A stretch of 64,000 nucleotides of DNA from Spongiactinospora sp. TRM90649 (GTDB lineage: Bacteria; Actinomycetota; Actinomycetes; Streptosporangiales; Streptosporangiaceae): the NCBI RefSeq assembly GCF_029382225.1, contig NZ_JARLTC010000029.1:99758-163757 (forward strand). The letters run 5' to 3'. The stretch's first letter is position 1. The number at the start of each line of letters is the position of its first letter. The translations under genes were made by a program, and so were the position numbers. Below the pieces are notes generated by a model. It saw only the letters and a program-made list of their open reading frames with translations, did no database searches and was not told the DNA's origin. Shown in pieces: positions 23,986 through 33,192 of the stretch.

Positions 23986-25521
23986 CGTCCCCCGTCTATG
24001 CGTCCAACGACCAGCCCGCGCCCGCTCTCGGGGCTCGCGGCTCTGCTCGGCGTGCCCTGTGAAGGACCTCGCGCCGCGGTGACCGGTATCACCCACGACT
24101 CCCGCCAGGTGAGGCGCGGAGACCTCTACGCCGCGCTGCCGGGGGCCAACTTCCACGGGTCGAGCTTCGCCGCGCAGGCGCTGTCCGCCGGGGCCGCCGC
24201 CGTCCTCACCGACCCGCGCGGCCACGACGCCGCGGCGGCGACCGGCCTGCCGGTGCTCGTGGTGCCCGACCCGAGGGCCGTGCTCGGCCGGGTCGCCTCG
24301 TGGATCTACGGCGACCCGTCGTCGGCGGTCACCGTCATCGGCGTCACCGGCACCAGCGGAAAGTCCACCAGCACCTTCCTGCTGGAGGCCGGGCTGCGCG
24401 CCGCCGGGCACCGCACCGGCCTGATCGGCGGCGTCGAGATCCGCGTGGGCGAGCGCACCATGCCCGCCCGGCTCACCACGCCCGAGGCCAGCGAGGTGCA
24501 CGGCCTGCTGGCGCTGATGCGCGAGGAGGGCGTGACGGCCGCCGCGATGGAGGTCTCCAGCCACGCCCTCGCCCTCGACCGGGTCGACGGCGTCTTCTAC
24601 GACGTGGCCCTGTTCACCAACCTGTCGCAGGACCACCTCGACTTCCACCGCGACATGGACGACTACTTCGCCACCAAGGCCCGCCTGTTCACCCCGGAGC
24701 TGAGCCGCACCGGCGCGGTCAACGTGGACGACCCCCACGGCCGCGAGCTGCTGCACGTGGCGAAGATCCCGCTGACCACGTTCTCCGCCGAGGGCGCCGC
24801 GAACGCCGAGTGGCGGGCGACCGACGTCAGGTACGGAGGCGACGGCAGCACCTTCCGGATCGTGGGGCCGGGCGGCGTCGAGGCCGACGTCGCGGTGTCG
24901 CTGCCGGGGCCGTTCAACGTCGCCAACTCGCTCGGCGCCGTCGTGGCGCTGGTGGAGGCGGGCGTGCCGTTGCAGACCGCGGTCCACGGCGTGGGCTCCC
25001 TGCGGGGGGTCCCCGGCCGGATGGAGCGGGTCGAGACCGGCGGCGACTACCAGGTGATCGTGGACTACTCGCACAAACCCGGCGCCGTCGAGTCGGTGCT
25101 GCGGTCGTTGCGCACTGTTACGGCGGGCTCGCTCACCGTCGTGCTCGGCTGCGGCGGCGACCGCGACCGTGGCAAGCGCCCGCTGATGGGCCTCGCCGCC
25201 GCACGGCTGGCCGACGTGGCGATCCTGACGAGCGACAACCCCCGCTCCGAGGATCCGCTGGCCATCCTGGCCGCCATGCTCGAAGGGGCGCTCGACGTGC
25301 CGCCCCGCGACCGCGCACATGTGATCATGGAACCGGACCGCGCGGAGGCCATCGGCCTCGCCGTGCGACGCGCCGAGCCCGGCGACGTCGTCCTGATCGC
25401 CGGCAAGGGCCATGAGCAGGGCCAGTACATCGCCGGCGAGGTGGTCCCCTTCGACGACCGGCAGGTGGCCGCGCAGGCCGTCCGCCGCCGAGAACATATG
25501 GAGAGTAGGGAAGACGCATGA
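23983..25521 (+). CDS. murE: UDP-MurNAc-L-Ala-D-Glu:meso-diaminopimelate ligase
   Basis: A 512-residue Mur ligase adding the third residue of the stem peptide. The N-terminal UDP-binding domain includes THDSRQVRRGDLYAALPG. The ATP loop is GVTGTSGKSTSTF, and the central domain has the SSHALALDRVDG carbamylated-lysine region. The C-terminal DNPRSEDP motif is the signature for meso-diaminopimelate rather than lysine. GTG 23983 (MRPPSMRPTTS) may be leaderless; ATG 23998 five codons later is possible. The stop overlaps the murF ATG by 4 nt. Confidence 0.95.
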   Translation: MRPPSMRPTTSPRPLSGLAALLGVPCEGPRAAVTGITHDSRQVRRGDLYAALPGANFHGSSFAAQALSAGAAAVLTDPRGHDAAAATGLPVLVVPDPRAVLGRVASWIYGDPSSAVTVIGVTGTSGKSTSTFLLEAGLRAAGHRTGLIGGVEIRVGERTMPARLTTPEASEVHGLLALMREEGVTAAAMEVSSHALALDRVDGVFYDVALFTNLSQDHLDFHRDMDDYFATKARLFTPELSRTGAVNVDDPHGRELLHVAKIPLTTFSAEGAANAEWRATDVRYGGDGSTFRIVGPGGVEADVAVSLPGPFNVANSLGAVVALVEAGVPLQTAVHGVGSLRGVPGRMERVETGGDYQVIVDYSHKPGAVESVLRSLRTVTAGSLTVVLGCGGDRDRGKRPLMGLAAARLADVAILTSDNPRSEDPLAILAAMLEGALDVPPRDRAHVIMEPDRAEAIGLAVRRAEPGDVVLIAGKGHEQGQYIAGEVVPFDDRQVAAQAVRRREHMESREDA

Positions 25522-26897
25522 TCCCGATGCCGCTGGCCCGGGTCGCGGAGATAACATCCGGCGCCCTCACGGGCACCGCCGATCCTCGTGCGGTGGTGCG
25601 CGGCCCCGTCGTGATCGACTCGCGCGCCGCCGCGCCGGGATCCCTGTTCGTGGCGATCAAGGGCGCCCGCGTGGACGGCCACGACTTCGCCGAGGGGGCC
25701 CACCAGGCCGGGGCCGTCGCCGTGCTCGCCGCGCGCCCCACCGAGGCGCCCACCGTGATCGTGGGAGACGTGGTGGCCGCGCTGGCCTCCCTGGCCACCG
25801 CGGTCTGCCGGGAGCTTCCGCAGGCCACGGTGATCGGGGTGACCGGCTCCTCGGGCAAGACCTCGACGAAAGACCTGCTGGCCGGGCTCACCGCGCTGAT
25901 CGGCCCCACCGTCGCCCCGGTCGGATCGTTCAACAACGAGATCGGCCACCCGCTGACGGTGCTGCGGGCCGACGAGTCCACCCGCTTCATGGTGCTCGAA
26001 CTGAGCGCCCGCAACGTGGGGCACATCGCCGACCTGGTCCGCATCGCTCCGCCCAAGATCGGGGTGGTGCTCAATGTGGGCACCGCCCACCTCGGGGTCT
26101 TCGGCGGCCGTGACGTCATCGCCAAGGCCAAGGGCGAGCTGGTCGAGTCGCTGCCCGCCAGGGGCGGCGTCGCGGTGCTCAACGCCGACGACCCCCTCGT
26201 GCGGGCCATGGCCGACCGCACGGCCGCCCGCGTGACCCTGTTCGGGCGCTCGCCGGAGGCCGCGGTCCGCGCCACCGACGTGGCCATGGACGACCGGGGG
26301 CGGGCGAGCTTCACGCTGAGCACGCCGTCCGGGTCGGCCAAGGTCACCCTGCGCCTGTACGGCGGGCACGCCGTGGAGAACGCCCTCGCCGCCGCCGCCG
26401 CGGTCTACGAGCTCGGCCTCCCGGTGGCCACCATCGCCAGGGAGCTGTCCGAGGCCGAGCCGCGCAGCCGCTGGCGAATGGAGGTCAAGGACCGCCCGGA
26501 CGGCGTCACAGTGATGAACGACGCCTACAACGCCAACCCCGATTCCATGCGGGCGGCATTCGCGACCCTGGGCGACCTAGGGCGACACCGCCGCAGGTTC
26601 GCGGTGATCGCCCCGATGCTGGAGCTGGGCGAGGAGGGCCCGATGCTGAACGAGCAGGCGGGGCGGACGGCCGCCGCCGCCGGCCTGGCCGGCCTGATCG
26701 TGGTGGGCGGCGCCGACGCGCGGCCCATCGTGGTCGGCGCGGCGGGCGCCCCGGTGCTGCACGTGCCCGACCCGCAGGCGGCGGCCCAGGCGCTGGCGCC
26801 GATGCTCGCGCCGGGAGACGTGGTGCTGATCAAGGGGTCGCGGGCCACCGGACTGGAACGCACGGCCGAGATCCTGCTCGGGGGTGCCGACCAGTGA
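25518..26897 (+). CDS. murF: UDP-MurNAc-tripeptide D-Ala-D-Ala ligase
   Basis: A 459-residue Mur ligase that adds D-Ala-D-Ala to complete the pentapeptide. Its ATP loop is GVTGSSGKTSTKDLLA (residues about 110-125), followed by the central NNEIGHPLTVL and VLELSARNVGHIADL phrases and C-terminal VMNDAYNANPDSMRAA, all MurF-specific. ATG 25518 overlaps murE (ATGA) and its stop overlaps mraY (GTGA). Confidence 0.95.
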   Translation: MIPMPLARVAEITSGALTGTADPRAVVRGPVVIDSRAAAPGSLFVAIKGARVDGHDFAEGAHQAGAVAVLAARPTEAPTVIVGDVVAALASLATAVCRELPQATVIGVTGSSGKTSTKDLLAGLTALIGPTVAPVGSFNNEIGHPLTVLRADESTRFMVLELSARNVGHIADLVRIAPPKIGVVLNVGTAHLGVFGGRDVIAKAKGELVESLPARGGVAVLNADDPLVRAMADRTAARVTLFGRSPEAAVRATDVAMDDRGRASFTLSTPSGSAKVTLRLYGGHAVENALAAAAAVYELGLPVATIARELSEAEPRSRWRMEVKDRPDGVTVMNDAYNANPDSMRAAFATLGDLGRHRRRFAVIAPMLELGEEGPMLNEQAGRTAAAAGLAGLIVVGGADARPIVVGAAGAPVLHVPDPQAAAQALAPMLAPGDVVLIKGSRATGLERTAEILLGGADQ

Positions 26898-27952
26898 GGG
26901 ACATCCTCGTCGCCGCCGCCGTCGGGCTGCTGCTCTCCATGATCGGCACCCCGCTGGCGATGCGCATCTTCGCCCGCCGCGGCTACGGCCAGAACATCCG
27001 CGAGGAGGGCCCTTCGGGGCACTACGACAAACGGGGCACGCCGACCATGGGCGGCACCGTCATCGTGATCGCCGCGCTGCTCGGCTACGCGGCCTCTCAC
27101 GCGGCCACGCTGACCTCCCCGACGATCTCGGGCCTGCTGGTGCTGTTCCTGATGACCGGCCTGGCCGCGGTCGGCTTCCTGGACGACTTCATCAAGATCT
27201 ACAAGCAGCGCAGCCTGGGCCTGCGCAGCGGCGCCAAGGCGTTCGGCCAGCTCGTGGTGGGCGCGATCTTCGCGGTGCTGGTGGTGCGGTTCCCCAACGC
27301 CTACGACATCACCCCCGCCGAGACCCGCCTGTCCTTCCTGCGCGACTTCGGCCCCTCGATCAGCCTGATCCCGTTCATCATCTGGGTGCTGATCATGATC
27401 GTCGGGTTCTCCAACGCGGTGAACCTCACCGACGGCCTCGACGGCCTGGCCTCCGGCGCGACCGGCGTGGTGCTCGGCTCCTACGTGCTGATCGGCAACT
27501 GGCAGCTCCGCAACAGTTGCGTCAACCAGCTCGGGCCGAACTGCTACTGGGTGCGAGATCCCCTCGACCTGGCGGTGGTCGCCGCCGCCGTGCTCGGCGC
27601 GCTGATCGGCTTCCTGTGGTGGAACGCCCCGCCCGCCAAGATCTTCATGGGCGACACCGGGTCGCTGGCCCTGGGCGGCGTGATAGCCGGGCTGGCCGTC
27701 ACCACCCGCACCCAGCTCCTGCTGGTCATCCTGGCCGGGATGTGCGTCATCATCACCCTCTCGGTGATCATCCAGGTCGGGTTCTTCAAGATGACCAGAA
27801 GACGAGTGTTCCGGATGGCGCCGCTGCAGCACCACTTCGAGCTGGCGGGCTGGGCGGAGACCACCATCGTGGTCCGGTTCTGGCTGATCGCCGGGCTGTG
27901 CGCGGCGGCCGGGCTCGGCCTGTTCTACGTGGAATGGATGCCCAAGGCATGA
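26894..27952 (+). CDS. mraY: Phospho-MurNAc-pentapeptide transferase
   Basis: A 352-residue polytopic membrane enzyme with about ten transmembrane helices that makes lipid I from UDP-MurNAc-pentapeptide and undecaprenyl phosphate. The catalytic aspartates are in FLDDFIKIYK and NLTDGLDGLA, and the Mg-binding FMGDTGSLALGG and C-terminal PLQHHFELAGW histidine loop are intact. GTG 26894 is coupled to murF by a 4-nt overlap. Confidence 0.96.
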   Translation: MRDILVAAAVGLLLSMIGTPLAMRIFARRGYGQNIREEGPSGHYDKRGTPTMGGTVIVIAALLGYAASHAATLTSPTISGLLVLFLMTGLAAVGFLDDFIKIYKQRSLGLRSGAKAFGQLVVGAIFAVLVVRFPNAYDITPAETRLSFLRDFGPSISLIPFIIWVLIMIVGFSNAVNLTDGLDGLASGATGVVLGSYVLIGNWQLRNSCVNQLGPNCYWVRDPLDLAVVAAAVLGALIGFLWWNAPPAKIFMGDTGSLALGGVIAGLAVTTRTQLLLVILAGMCVIITLSVIIQVGFFKMTRRRVFRMAPLQHHFELAGWAETTIVVRFWLIAGLCAAAGLGLFYVEWMPKA

Positions 27953-29328
27953 TCACGGTGGCCGGACTCGGCGTCTCCGGGCGGGCGGCGGCGCGGGCGC
28001 TGGCCGCCCGCGGCGAGCGCGTCGTCGTCCTGGAGGCCAAGGACGACCATCGGCTGCGCGCCGTCGCGGCGGAGCTGGCCGGGCTGGGGGTGGAGGTCCG
28101 ATTCGGCGAGGCGGCCCGCCCGCCCGACGGCACGACCATGCTGGTCACCTCGCCCGGCTGGCGGCCCGGCCACCCGCTGCTCGTGGCGGCGGCCGAGGCG
28201 GGCGTGGAGGTGATCGGCGAGGTCGAGCTGGCCTGGCGGCTGCGGCGGCCGGGAGCGGCGCCATGGCTGGCCCTGACCGGCACCGACGGCAAGACCACCG
28301 TGGTCCGGATGCTCACCGCGATGCTGATGGCCGCCGGGCACAAGGCGCTCGCGGTGGGCAACGTGGGCACCCCCATCGTGGAGGCGGTCTCCGGCACCAG
28401 CGACGTGCTGGCCGTCGAGCTGTCGAGCTTCCAGCTCCACTGGGCCCGCAGCCTGGCCCCGCACACCGCCGCCGTGCTCAACGTCGCGCCCGACCACCTC
28501 GACTGGCACGGCTCGATGGAGGAGTACACGCGGGTCAAGGGCACCCTGTTCGAACGCGCGGGCACGGTGGTCTACAACGCCGACGACGAGGCGGTCACGC
28601 GCCTGGCCGAGCCGTACTCCGGGGCCGTGGGATTCACCCTGCGGGTGCCCCGGCCGGGACAGCTCGGCGTCGTCGAGGACCTGCTGGTCGACCGCGCGTT
28701 CGTGGCGAACCCCGCCGACAACGCCGAGGAGCTGGCGGTGCTGTCCGACGTGCGGCCCTTCGCGCCGCACAACGTGGCCAACGCGCTGGCCGCCGCCGCG
28801 CTGGCCCGCTCGTACGGCGTGCCGCCGGGCGCGGTGCGCCAGGGCCTGGCCGACTTCGTGCCCGACCCGCACCGCATGGAGACCGTCGCCGACGTCGGCG
28901 GCGTGACCTACGTCAACGACTCCAAGGCCACCAACGCCCACGCCGCCGCCGCCTCGCTGGCCGCCTACCCCTCGATCGTGTGGGTCGCCGGAGGGCTGCT
29001 CAAGGGCGCCGACGTGGACGACCTGGTGCGCTGCGCGGCCCCCCGGCTGCGCGCGGCCGTGCTGCTGGGCGCCGACCGTGACCGAATCCACGCCGCGCTC
29101 ACGCGACACGCGGTGAATGTCCCCGTGGTCGAGGTGCCGGGGCAAGACACTGGGGTCATGGACCGCGTCGTCACCGAGGCCGCGGGGCTGGCGACCCCCG
29201 GAGACACCGTGCTGCTCGCCCCCGCCGGGGCTTCGATGGACATCTTCGACAACTATCTGGCGCGGGGGGAGGCGTTCGCGCGGGCGGTGCGCAGGCTGGC
29301 CGTCCGGTCCGGCGGGGCTGAGGAATGA
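27949..29328 (+). CDS. murD: UDP-MurNAc-L-alanine:D-glutamate ligase
   Basis: A 459-residue Mur ligase. The N-terminal Rossmann segment ITVAGLGVSGRAAARALA binds UDP; the ATP loop is ALTGTDGKTTVVRML. Also visible are LSSFQLHW, NVAPDHLDWHG and the C-terminal VNDSKATNAHAAAASL. The same frame remains open far upstream through mraY, but ATG 27949 overlaps the mraY stop (ATGA) and gives the standard N-terminus. Confidence 0.95.
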   Translation: MITVAGLGVSGRAAARALAARGERVVVLEAKDDHRLRAVAAELAGLGVEVRFGEAARPPDGTTMLVTSPGWRPGHPLLVAAAEAGVEVIGEVELAWRLRRPGAAPWLALTGTDGKTTVVRMLTAMLMAAGHKALAVGNVGTPIVEAVSGTSDVLAVELSSFQLHWARSLAPHTAAVLNVAPDHLDWHGSMEEYTRVKGTLFERAGTVVYNADDEAVTRLAEPYSGAVGFTLRVPRPGQLGVVEDLLVDRAFVANPADNAEELAVLSDVRPFAPHNVANALAAAALARSYGVPPGAVRQGLADFVPDPHRMETVADVGGVTYVNDSKATNAHAAAASLAAYPSIVWVAGGLLKGADVDDLVRCAAPRLRAAVLLGADRDRIHAALTRHAVNVPVVEVPGQDTGVMDRVVTEAAGLATPGDTVLLAPAGASMDIFDNYLARGEAFARAVRRLAVRSGGAEE

Positions 29329-30614
29329 CCGCCGGCGCCGGGGCGGGAGACCGGCGGGGCGGGTGGGCCCGCGAGCGCGTCACGGCCCTGCTGGAGCTGC
29401 TCGACCGCCCGCTGACCTCCTACTACCTGGTGCTCGGGTGCAGCGCGCTGTTGCTGGCCCTCGGGCTGATGATGGTGCTGTCGGCCTCCAGCATCGAGGC
29501 GCTGCAGGAGACCGGGAGCCCGTTCAGCTGGTTCCTTCGGCAGTCGTTCTCCGCGACGCTCGGCGTTCCGCTGATGTGGGTGTGCTCGCGGCTGCCGCTG
29601 CGGTTCTTCAGATTCGCCGGGTATCCGCTGATGGCGCTGTCCATCATCGGGCTGATCCTGGTGATCTTCGTCGGCGAGTCGCAGCTCGGCGCCCAGCGCT
29701 GGATCGACCTCGGCCCGATCTACCTCCAGCCCTCCGAGCCCGCCAAGCTGGGCATCGCCCTGTGGGGGGCCGACCTGCTGGCCCGTAAGGCCAGGGCCGG
29801 GCGGATCGAGTGGCGGCAGCTCCTGATCCCGCTGATGCCGGGCACGGCCATCCTGGCCGTGATGGTGATGCTCGGCCGAGACCTGGGCACCACGCTGGTG
29901 CTGTTGCTGATCTTCCTGTCGCTGCTGTGGGTGGTCGGCGCGCCGATCCGCCTGTTCGCGGCGATCCTGTCGGTTGCGGTGCTGGCCGCTGTGATCATGA
30001 TCACTGTCGAGCCGTACCGGATGGCCCGCGTCACCTCCTACCTGCAGCCGTGGGACGACGCCCAGGGCGCGGGATATCAGGCGGTCCAGGGACAGATCGC
30101 GATGGGGTCGGGAGGGTGGTTCGGCCTCGGGCTCGGCAGCAGCCGTCAGAAGTGGAGCTGGCTGCCTCATTCCGAAAGTGACTTCATCTTCGCGATTCTC
30201 GGTGAGGAACTCGGGCTCGCGGGCACACTTGCCGTCGTGACTCTTTTCGGCCTGCTCGGATACGCCGGGTTGCGGGTTGCCTCGCGGGTCAACGACCCGT
30301 TCATCAGGCTCGCCGCCGCCGCGACGACCGCCTGGGTGGTCGGTCAGGCGATCGTGAACATCGGCGCGGTGATCGGCGTTCTGCCGATCACCGGCATCCC
30401 GCTGCCGCTGGTGTCTTATGGTGGTTCGGCACTGTTGCCGACACTCGCCGCGCTTGGCATGTTGTTGTCATTCGCCAGACGCGAGCCCGGAGCCCGCGAA
30501 GCTCTGGCCGCACGCGGCCCCGGACCGGCGGCAAGGGGCCTAAGCTGGCTTGGCCTGGGCGGTCCCGGGGCGATTCGTCGCCGTGTGGGCCGTGCAGGAC
30601 GGGTCAATCGATAG
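29325..30614 (+). CDS. ftsW: Septal peptidoglycan polymerase FtsW (SEDS family)
   Basis: A 429-residue SEDS glycosyltransferase with ten predicted transmembrane helices that polymerises lipid II at the septum with FtsI. Conserved features are LGLMMVLSASS, WIDLGPIYLQPSEPAKLGI, PHSESDFIFAILGEELGL with its catalytic-loop acidic residues, and ITGIPLPLVSYGGSALL. A cytosolic basic tail of about 40 residues (RRRVGRAGRVNR end) follows. ATG 29325 overlaps murD by 4 nt. Confidence 0.95.
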   Translation: MTAGAGAGDRRGGWARERVTALLELLDRPLTSYYLVLGCSALLLALGLMMVLSASSIEALQETGSPFSWFLRQSFSATLGVPLMWVCSRLPLRFFRFAGYPLMALSIIGLILVIFVGESQLGAQRWIDLGPIYLQPSEPAKLGIALWGADLLARKARAGRIEWRQLLIPLMPGTAILAVMVMLGRDLGTTLVLLLIFLSLLWVVGAPIRLFAAILSVAVLAAVIMITVEPYRMARVTSYLQPWDDAQGAGYQAVQGQIAMGSGGWFGLGLGSSRQKWSWLPHSESDFIFAILGEELGLAGTLAVVTLFGLLGYAGLRVASRVNDPFIRLAAAATTAWVVGQAIVNIGAVIGVLPITGIPLPLVSYGGSALLPTLAALGMLLSFARREPGAREALAARGPGPAARGLSWLGLGGPGAIRRRVGRAGRVNR

Positions 30615-30633
30615 GTGAAGTGAAAGGACCGAC

Positions 30634-31725
30634 ATGAGGGTGGTCCTCGCGGGCGGCGGGACGGCCGGGCACATCGAGCCGGCACTCGCCCTTGCCGACG
30701 CTCTGCGCCAGCTCGCCCCGGACACCGGTATCACCTGCCTGGGCACCGAGCGCGGCCTGGAAACCCGCCTGGTCCCGCAGCGAGGCTACGAGTTGCAGCT
30801 CATCCCCGCGGTACCCCTGCCACGGGCGATCACGCCGCAGCTCCTCACCGTGCCGGGACGCCTGGCCGGGGCGATCAACTCCGCGGCCGGGGTGCTCGAC
30901 CGGGCGCAGGCCGACGTGGTGGTGGGGTTCGGCGGCTATGTGGCGACTCCCGGCTACCTGGCCGCGCGCCGAAGAGGCGTGCCGATCGTCGTCCATGAGG
31001 CGAATCCCCGGCCCGGCCTGGCCAACCGGCTGGGCGCGCGGCTGACCGAGCACGTGTTCACCGGTCATCCCGAGACGTCCCTGCCGCACGCGCAGTACCT
31101 CGGCATCCCGCTGCGCCGCGACATCTCCAACCTCGACCGCCTGTCCACCGGCGACAAGGCGCGGGCCTGGTTCGGCCTGGAGGCCGACCTGCCCACGCTG
31201 CTGGTCTTCGGCGGATCCCAGGGCGCCCGCTCGCTGAACCGGGCGGCGCTCGCCTCCGGCGCCGAGCTGCGCCGCGCGGGCATCCAGGTGCTGCACGTGC
31301 TCGGGCCGAAGAACACCGTCGAGGAGGAGCCCCCGCCCGGCGACCCACAGTACGTCGTGCTGCCCTACATCGACCGGATGGACCTCGCCTACGCCGCGGC
31401 CGACTTCGCGCTGTGCCGCAGCGGCGCGCTGACGTGCGCCGAGCTGACCGCGGTCGGCCTGCCGGCCGCCTACGTCCCGCTGCCGCACGGCAACGGCGAG
31501 CAGCGGATCAACGCCACCCCGATCGCCCAGGGCGGCGGCGGCCTGATGGTCGACGACGCCGAGCTCACCCCGGAATGGATCGTGCGAAACCTGCTGCCGA
31601 TCCTGCTCGACCCCGAGCGGGTCGCCATGATGTCGGAGGCGGCCGCCAAACTGGGCCGCAGAGACGCCGACCTGGCGCTGGCCCAGCGGGTGCTGGAGAT
31701 CGCCGCCGGCCGGGAGAGGCGGTGA
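30634..31725 (+). CDS. murG: Lipid II synthase MurG (GlcNAc transferase)
   Basis: A 363-residue GT28 glycosyltransferase that converts lipid I to lipid II on the cytosolic membrane face. The first glycine loop VVLAGGGTAGHIEPALALA, second loop VVGFGGYVATPG, the VHEANPRPGLANRLG segment, LVFGGSQGARSLN and the UDP-GlcNAc site around CRSGALTCAELTAVGLPA are all present. AAAGGA precedes ATG 30634. It begins 19 nt after ftsW. Confidence 0.96.
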   Translation: MRVVLAGGGTAGHIEPALALADALRQLAPDTGITCLGTERGLETRLVPQRGYELQLIPAVPLPRAITPQLLTVPGRLAGAINSAAGVLDRAQADVVVGFGGYVATPGYLAARRRGVPIVVHEANPRPGLANRLGARLTEHVFTGHPETSLPHAQYLGIPLRRDISNLDRLSTGDKARAWFGLEADLPTLLVFGGSQGARSLNRAALASGAELRRAGIQVLHVLGPKNTVEEEPPPGDPQYVVLPYIDRMDLAYAAADFALCRSGALTCAELTAVGLPAAYVPLPHGNGEQRINATPIAQGGGGLMVDDAELTPEWIVRNLLPILLDPERVAMMSEAAAKLGRRDADLALAQRVLEIAAGRERR

Positions 31726-31732
31726 CCCCGAG

Positions 31733-33142
31733 ATGAGCCTGGTGAAACTCGTCGATCCGGTGGCGGCCGGAGAACTCGGCAGGGTCCACTTCGTCGGCAT
31801 CGGCGGAGCGGGCATGTCGGGCATCGCGCGCATCCTCCTCAAGCGGGGGGTGACGGTCAGCGGCAGTGACACGCGCGGCTCGGCGCTGGTCACCGAACTG
31901 CGCGAGCTGGGCGCCACGGTCCACATCGGCCACGCCGCCTCCCACATCAAGGACATCGACACCGTGGTGGTCTCCACCGCGATCCGCGACTCCAACCCGG
32001 AGCTGGGCGAGGCCCTGCGGCAGGGCCTGCGGATCATCCCCAGGGCCGCGGCGCTGGCCGCCGTGATGGCGGGCCGCACCGCCGTGGCCGTCGCGGGCAC
32101 CCACGGCAAGACCACCACGACCTCCATGCTCACCGTCGCCCTGCAGAAGTGCGGGGCCGACCCGTCGTACTGCGTCGGCGGCCAGCTCGTCACCACCGGC
32201 CTGGGGGCCGACGAGGGCACCGGCGAGGTCTTCGTGGCCGAGGCCGACGAGAGCGACGGCTCCTTCCTGATGCTCACGCCCGGCATCGCGGTGATCACCA
32301 ACGTCGAGGCCGACCACCTCGACAACTACGGCGACCCCGACGCCGTGTACGACAGCTTCGCTCGCTTCGTGGAACGGATCGGCACCTCCATGGTCGTCTG
32401 CCTGGACGACCCCGGCGCGACGGCGCTGCTGCCCGCGGCGCTGGAGCGCGGGCTCCGAGTTCGCACCTACGGCGAGACCGAGGGGGCCGATCTGCGCGTC
32501 CTCAACGTGCGCCCTGACGGCTTCGGCGTGGCCTTCGAGGTCGAGGGCCATGGACCGGTCCGGTTGTCGGTCCCCGGCGCGCACAACGCGCTCAACGCCA
32601 CCGCCGTCATCGCCGTGGCCCTCGAACTGGGCCTGCCGTTCGACGAGATACGCGACGGCCTGGCCGCCTTCACCGGGGCCAAGCGCCGCTTCGAGTCCAA
32701 GGGCGAGGCGGGCGGCGTCGCCGTCTTCGACAGCTACGCCCATCACCCGACCGAGCTGGCCGCCGACCTGCGCGCCGCGCGCGACGTGGTGGCCTCCTTC
32801 TCCTCTGGCGAGGGCCGGGTCATCGCCGTCTTCCAGCCGCACCTGTACTCCCGCACCAGGTTCTTCGCCGACGAGTTCGGCACCGCCCTGGGCCTGGCCG
32901 ACGAGGCCGTGGTGATGGACGTCTACGGCGCGAGGGAAGACCCCGAGCCTGGCGTCTCCGGCGCGCTGGTCGCGGGCAAGATCCCCCTCCCGGCCGCCCA
33001 GGTCGCCTACGTCACCGATCGCGCCGAGATACCCGCCCTGGTCGCCGCGCGTGCCCGTCCCGGCGACATCGTGCTGACCATGGGCGCAGGCGACGTCACC
33101 GAACTCGGTCCCCTCATCGTGGCCGAGCTGTCCGGCCGTTGA
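31733..33142 (+). CDS. murC: UDP-MurNAc:L-alanine ligase
   Basis: A 469-residue Mur ligase that adds the first stem-peptide residue. The N-terminal HFVGIGGAGMSGIARILL binds UDP, AGTHGKTTTTSMLTVAL is the ATP loop, EADESDGSFLMLTP the metal-binding region, and YAHHPTELAADLRAAR with FQPHLYSRTRFF are MurC-specific. ATG 31733 begins 7 nt after the murG stop, which itself is preceded by GGAGAGGCGG. Confidence 0.95.
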   Translation: MSLVKLVDPVAAGELGRVHFVGIGGAGMSGIARILLKRGVTVSGSDTRGSALVTELRELGATVHIGHAASHIKDIDTVVVSTAIRDSNPELGEALRQGLRIIPRAAALAAVMAGRTAVAVAGTHGKTTTTSMLTVALQKCGADPSYCVGGQLVTTGLGADEGTGEVFVAEADESDGSFLMLTPGIAVITNVEADHLDNYGDPDAVYDSFARFVERIGTSMVVCLDDPGATALLPAALERGLRVRTYGETEGADLRVLNVRPDGFGVAFEVEGHGPVRLSVPGAHNALNATAVIAVALELGLPFDEIRDGLAAFTGAKRRFESKGEAGGVAVFDSYAHHPTELAADLRAARDVVASFSSGEGRVIAVFQPHLYSRTRFFADEFGTALGLADEAVVMDVYGAREDPEPGVSGALVAGKIPLPAAQVAYVTDRAEIPALVAARARPGDIVLTMGAGDVTELGPLIVAELSGR

Positions 33143-33192
33143 CCCTCCCCCCATTAACACGCAGTACCTATCGGAGGGAACCGGACATCCGC

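Noticed and set aside
26884..27948. Rightward frame continuous with murD through mraY
   Set aside because: It is a shadow of mraY in GC-rich DNA; murD begins at ATG 27949 with the standard Rossmann N-terminus.
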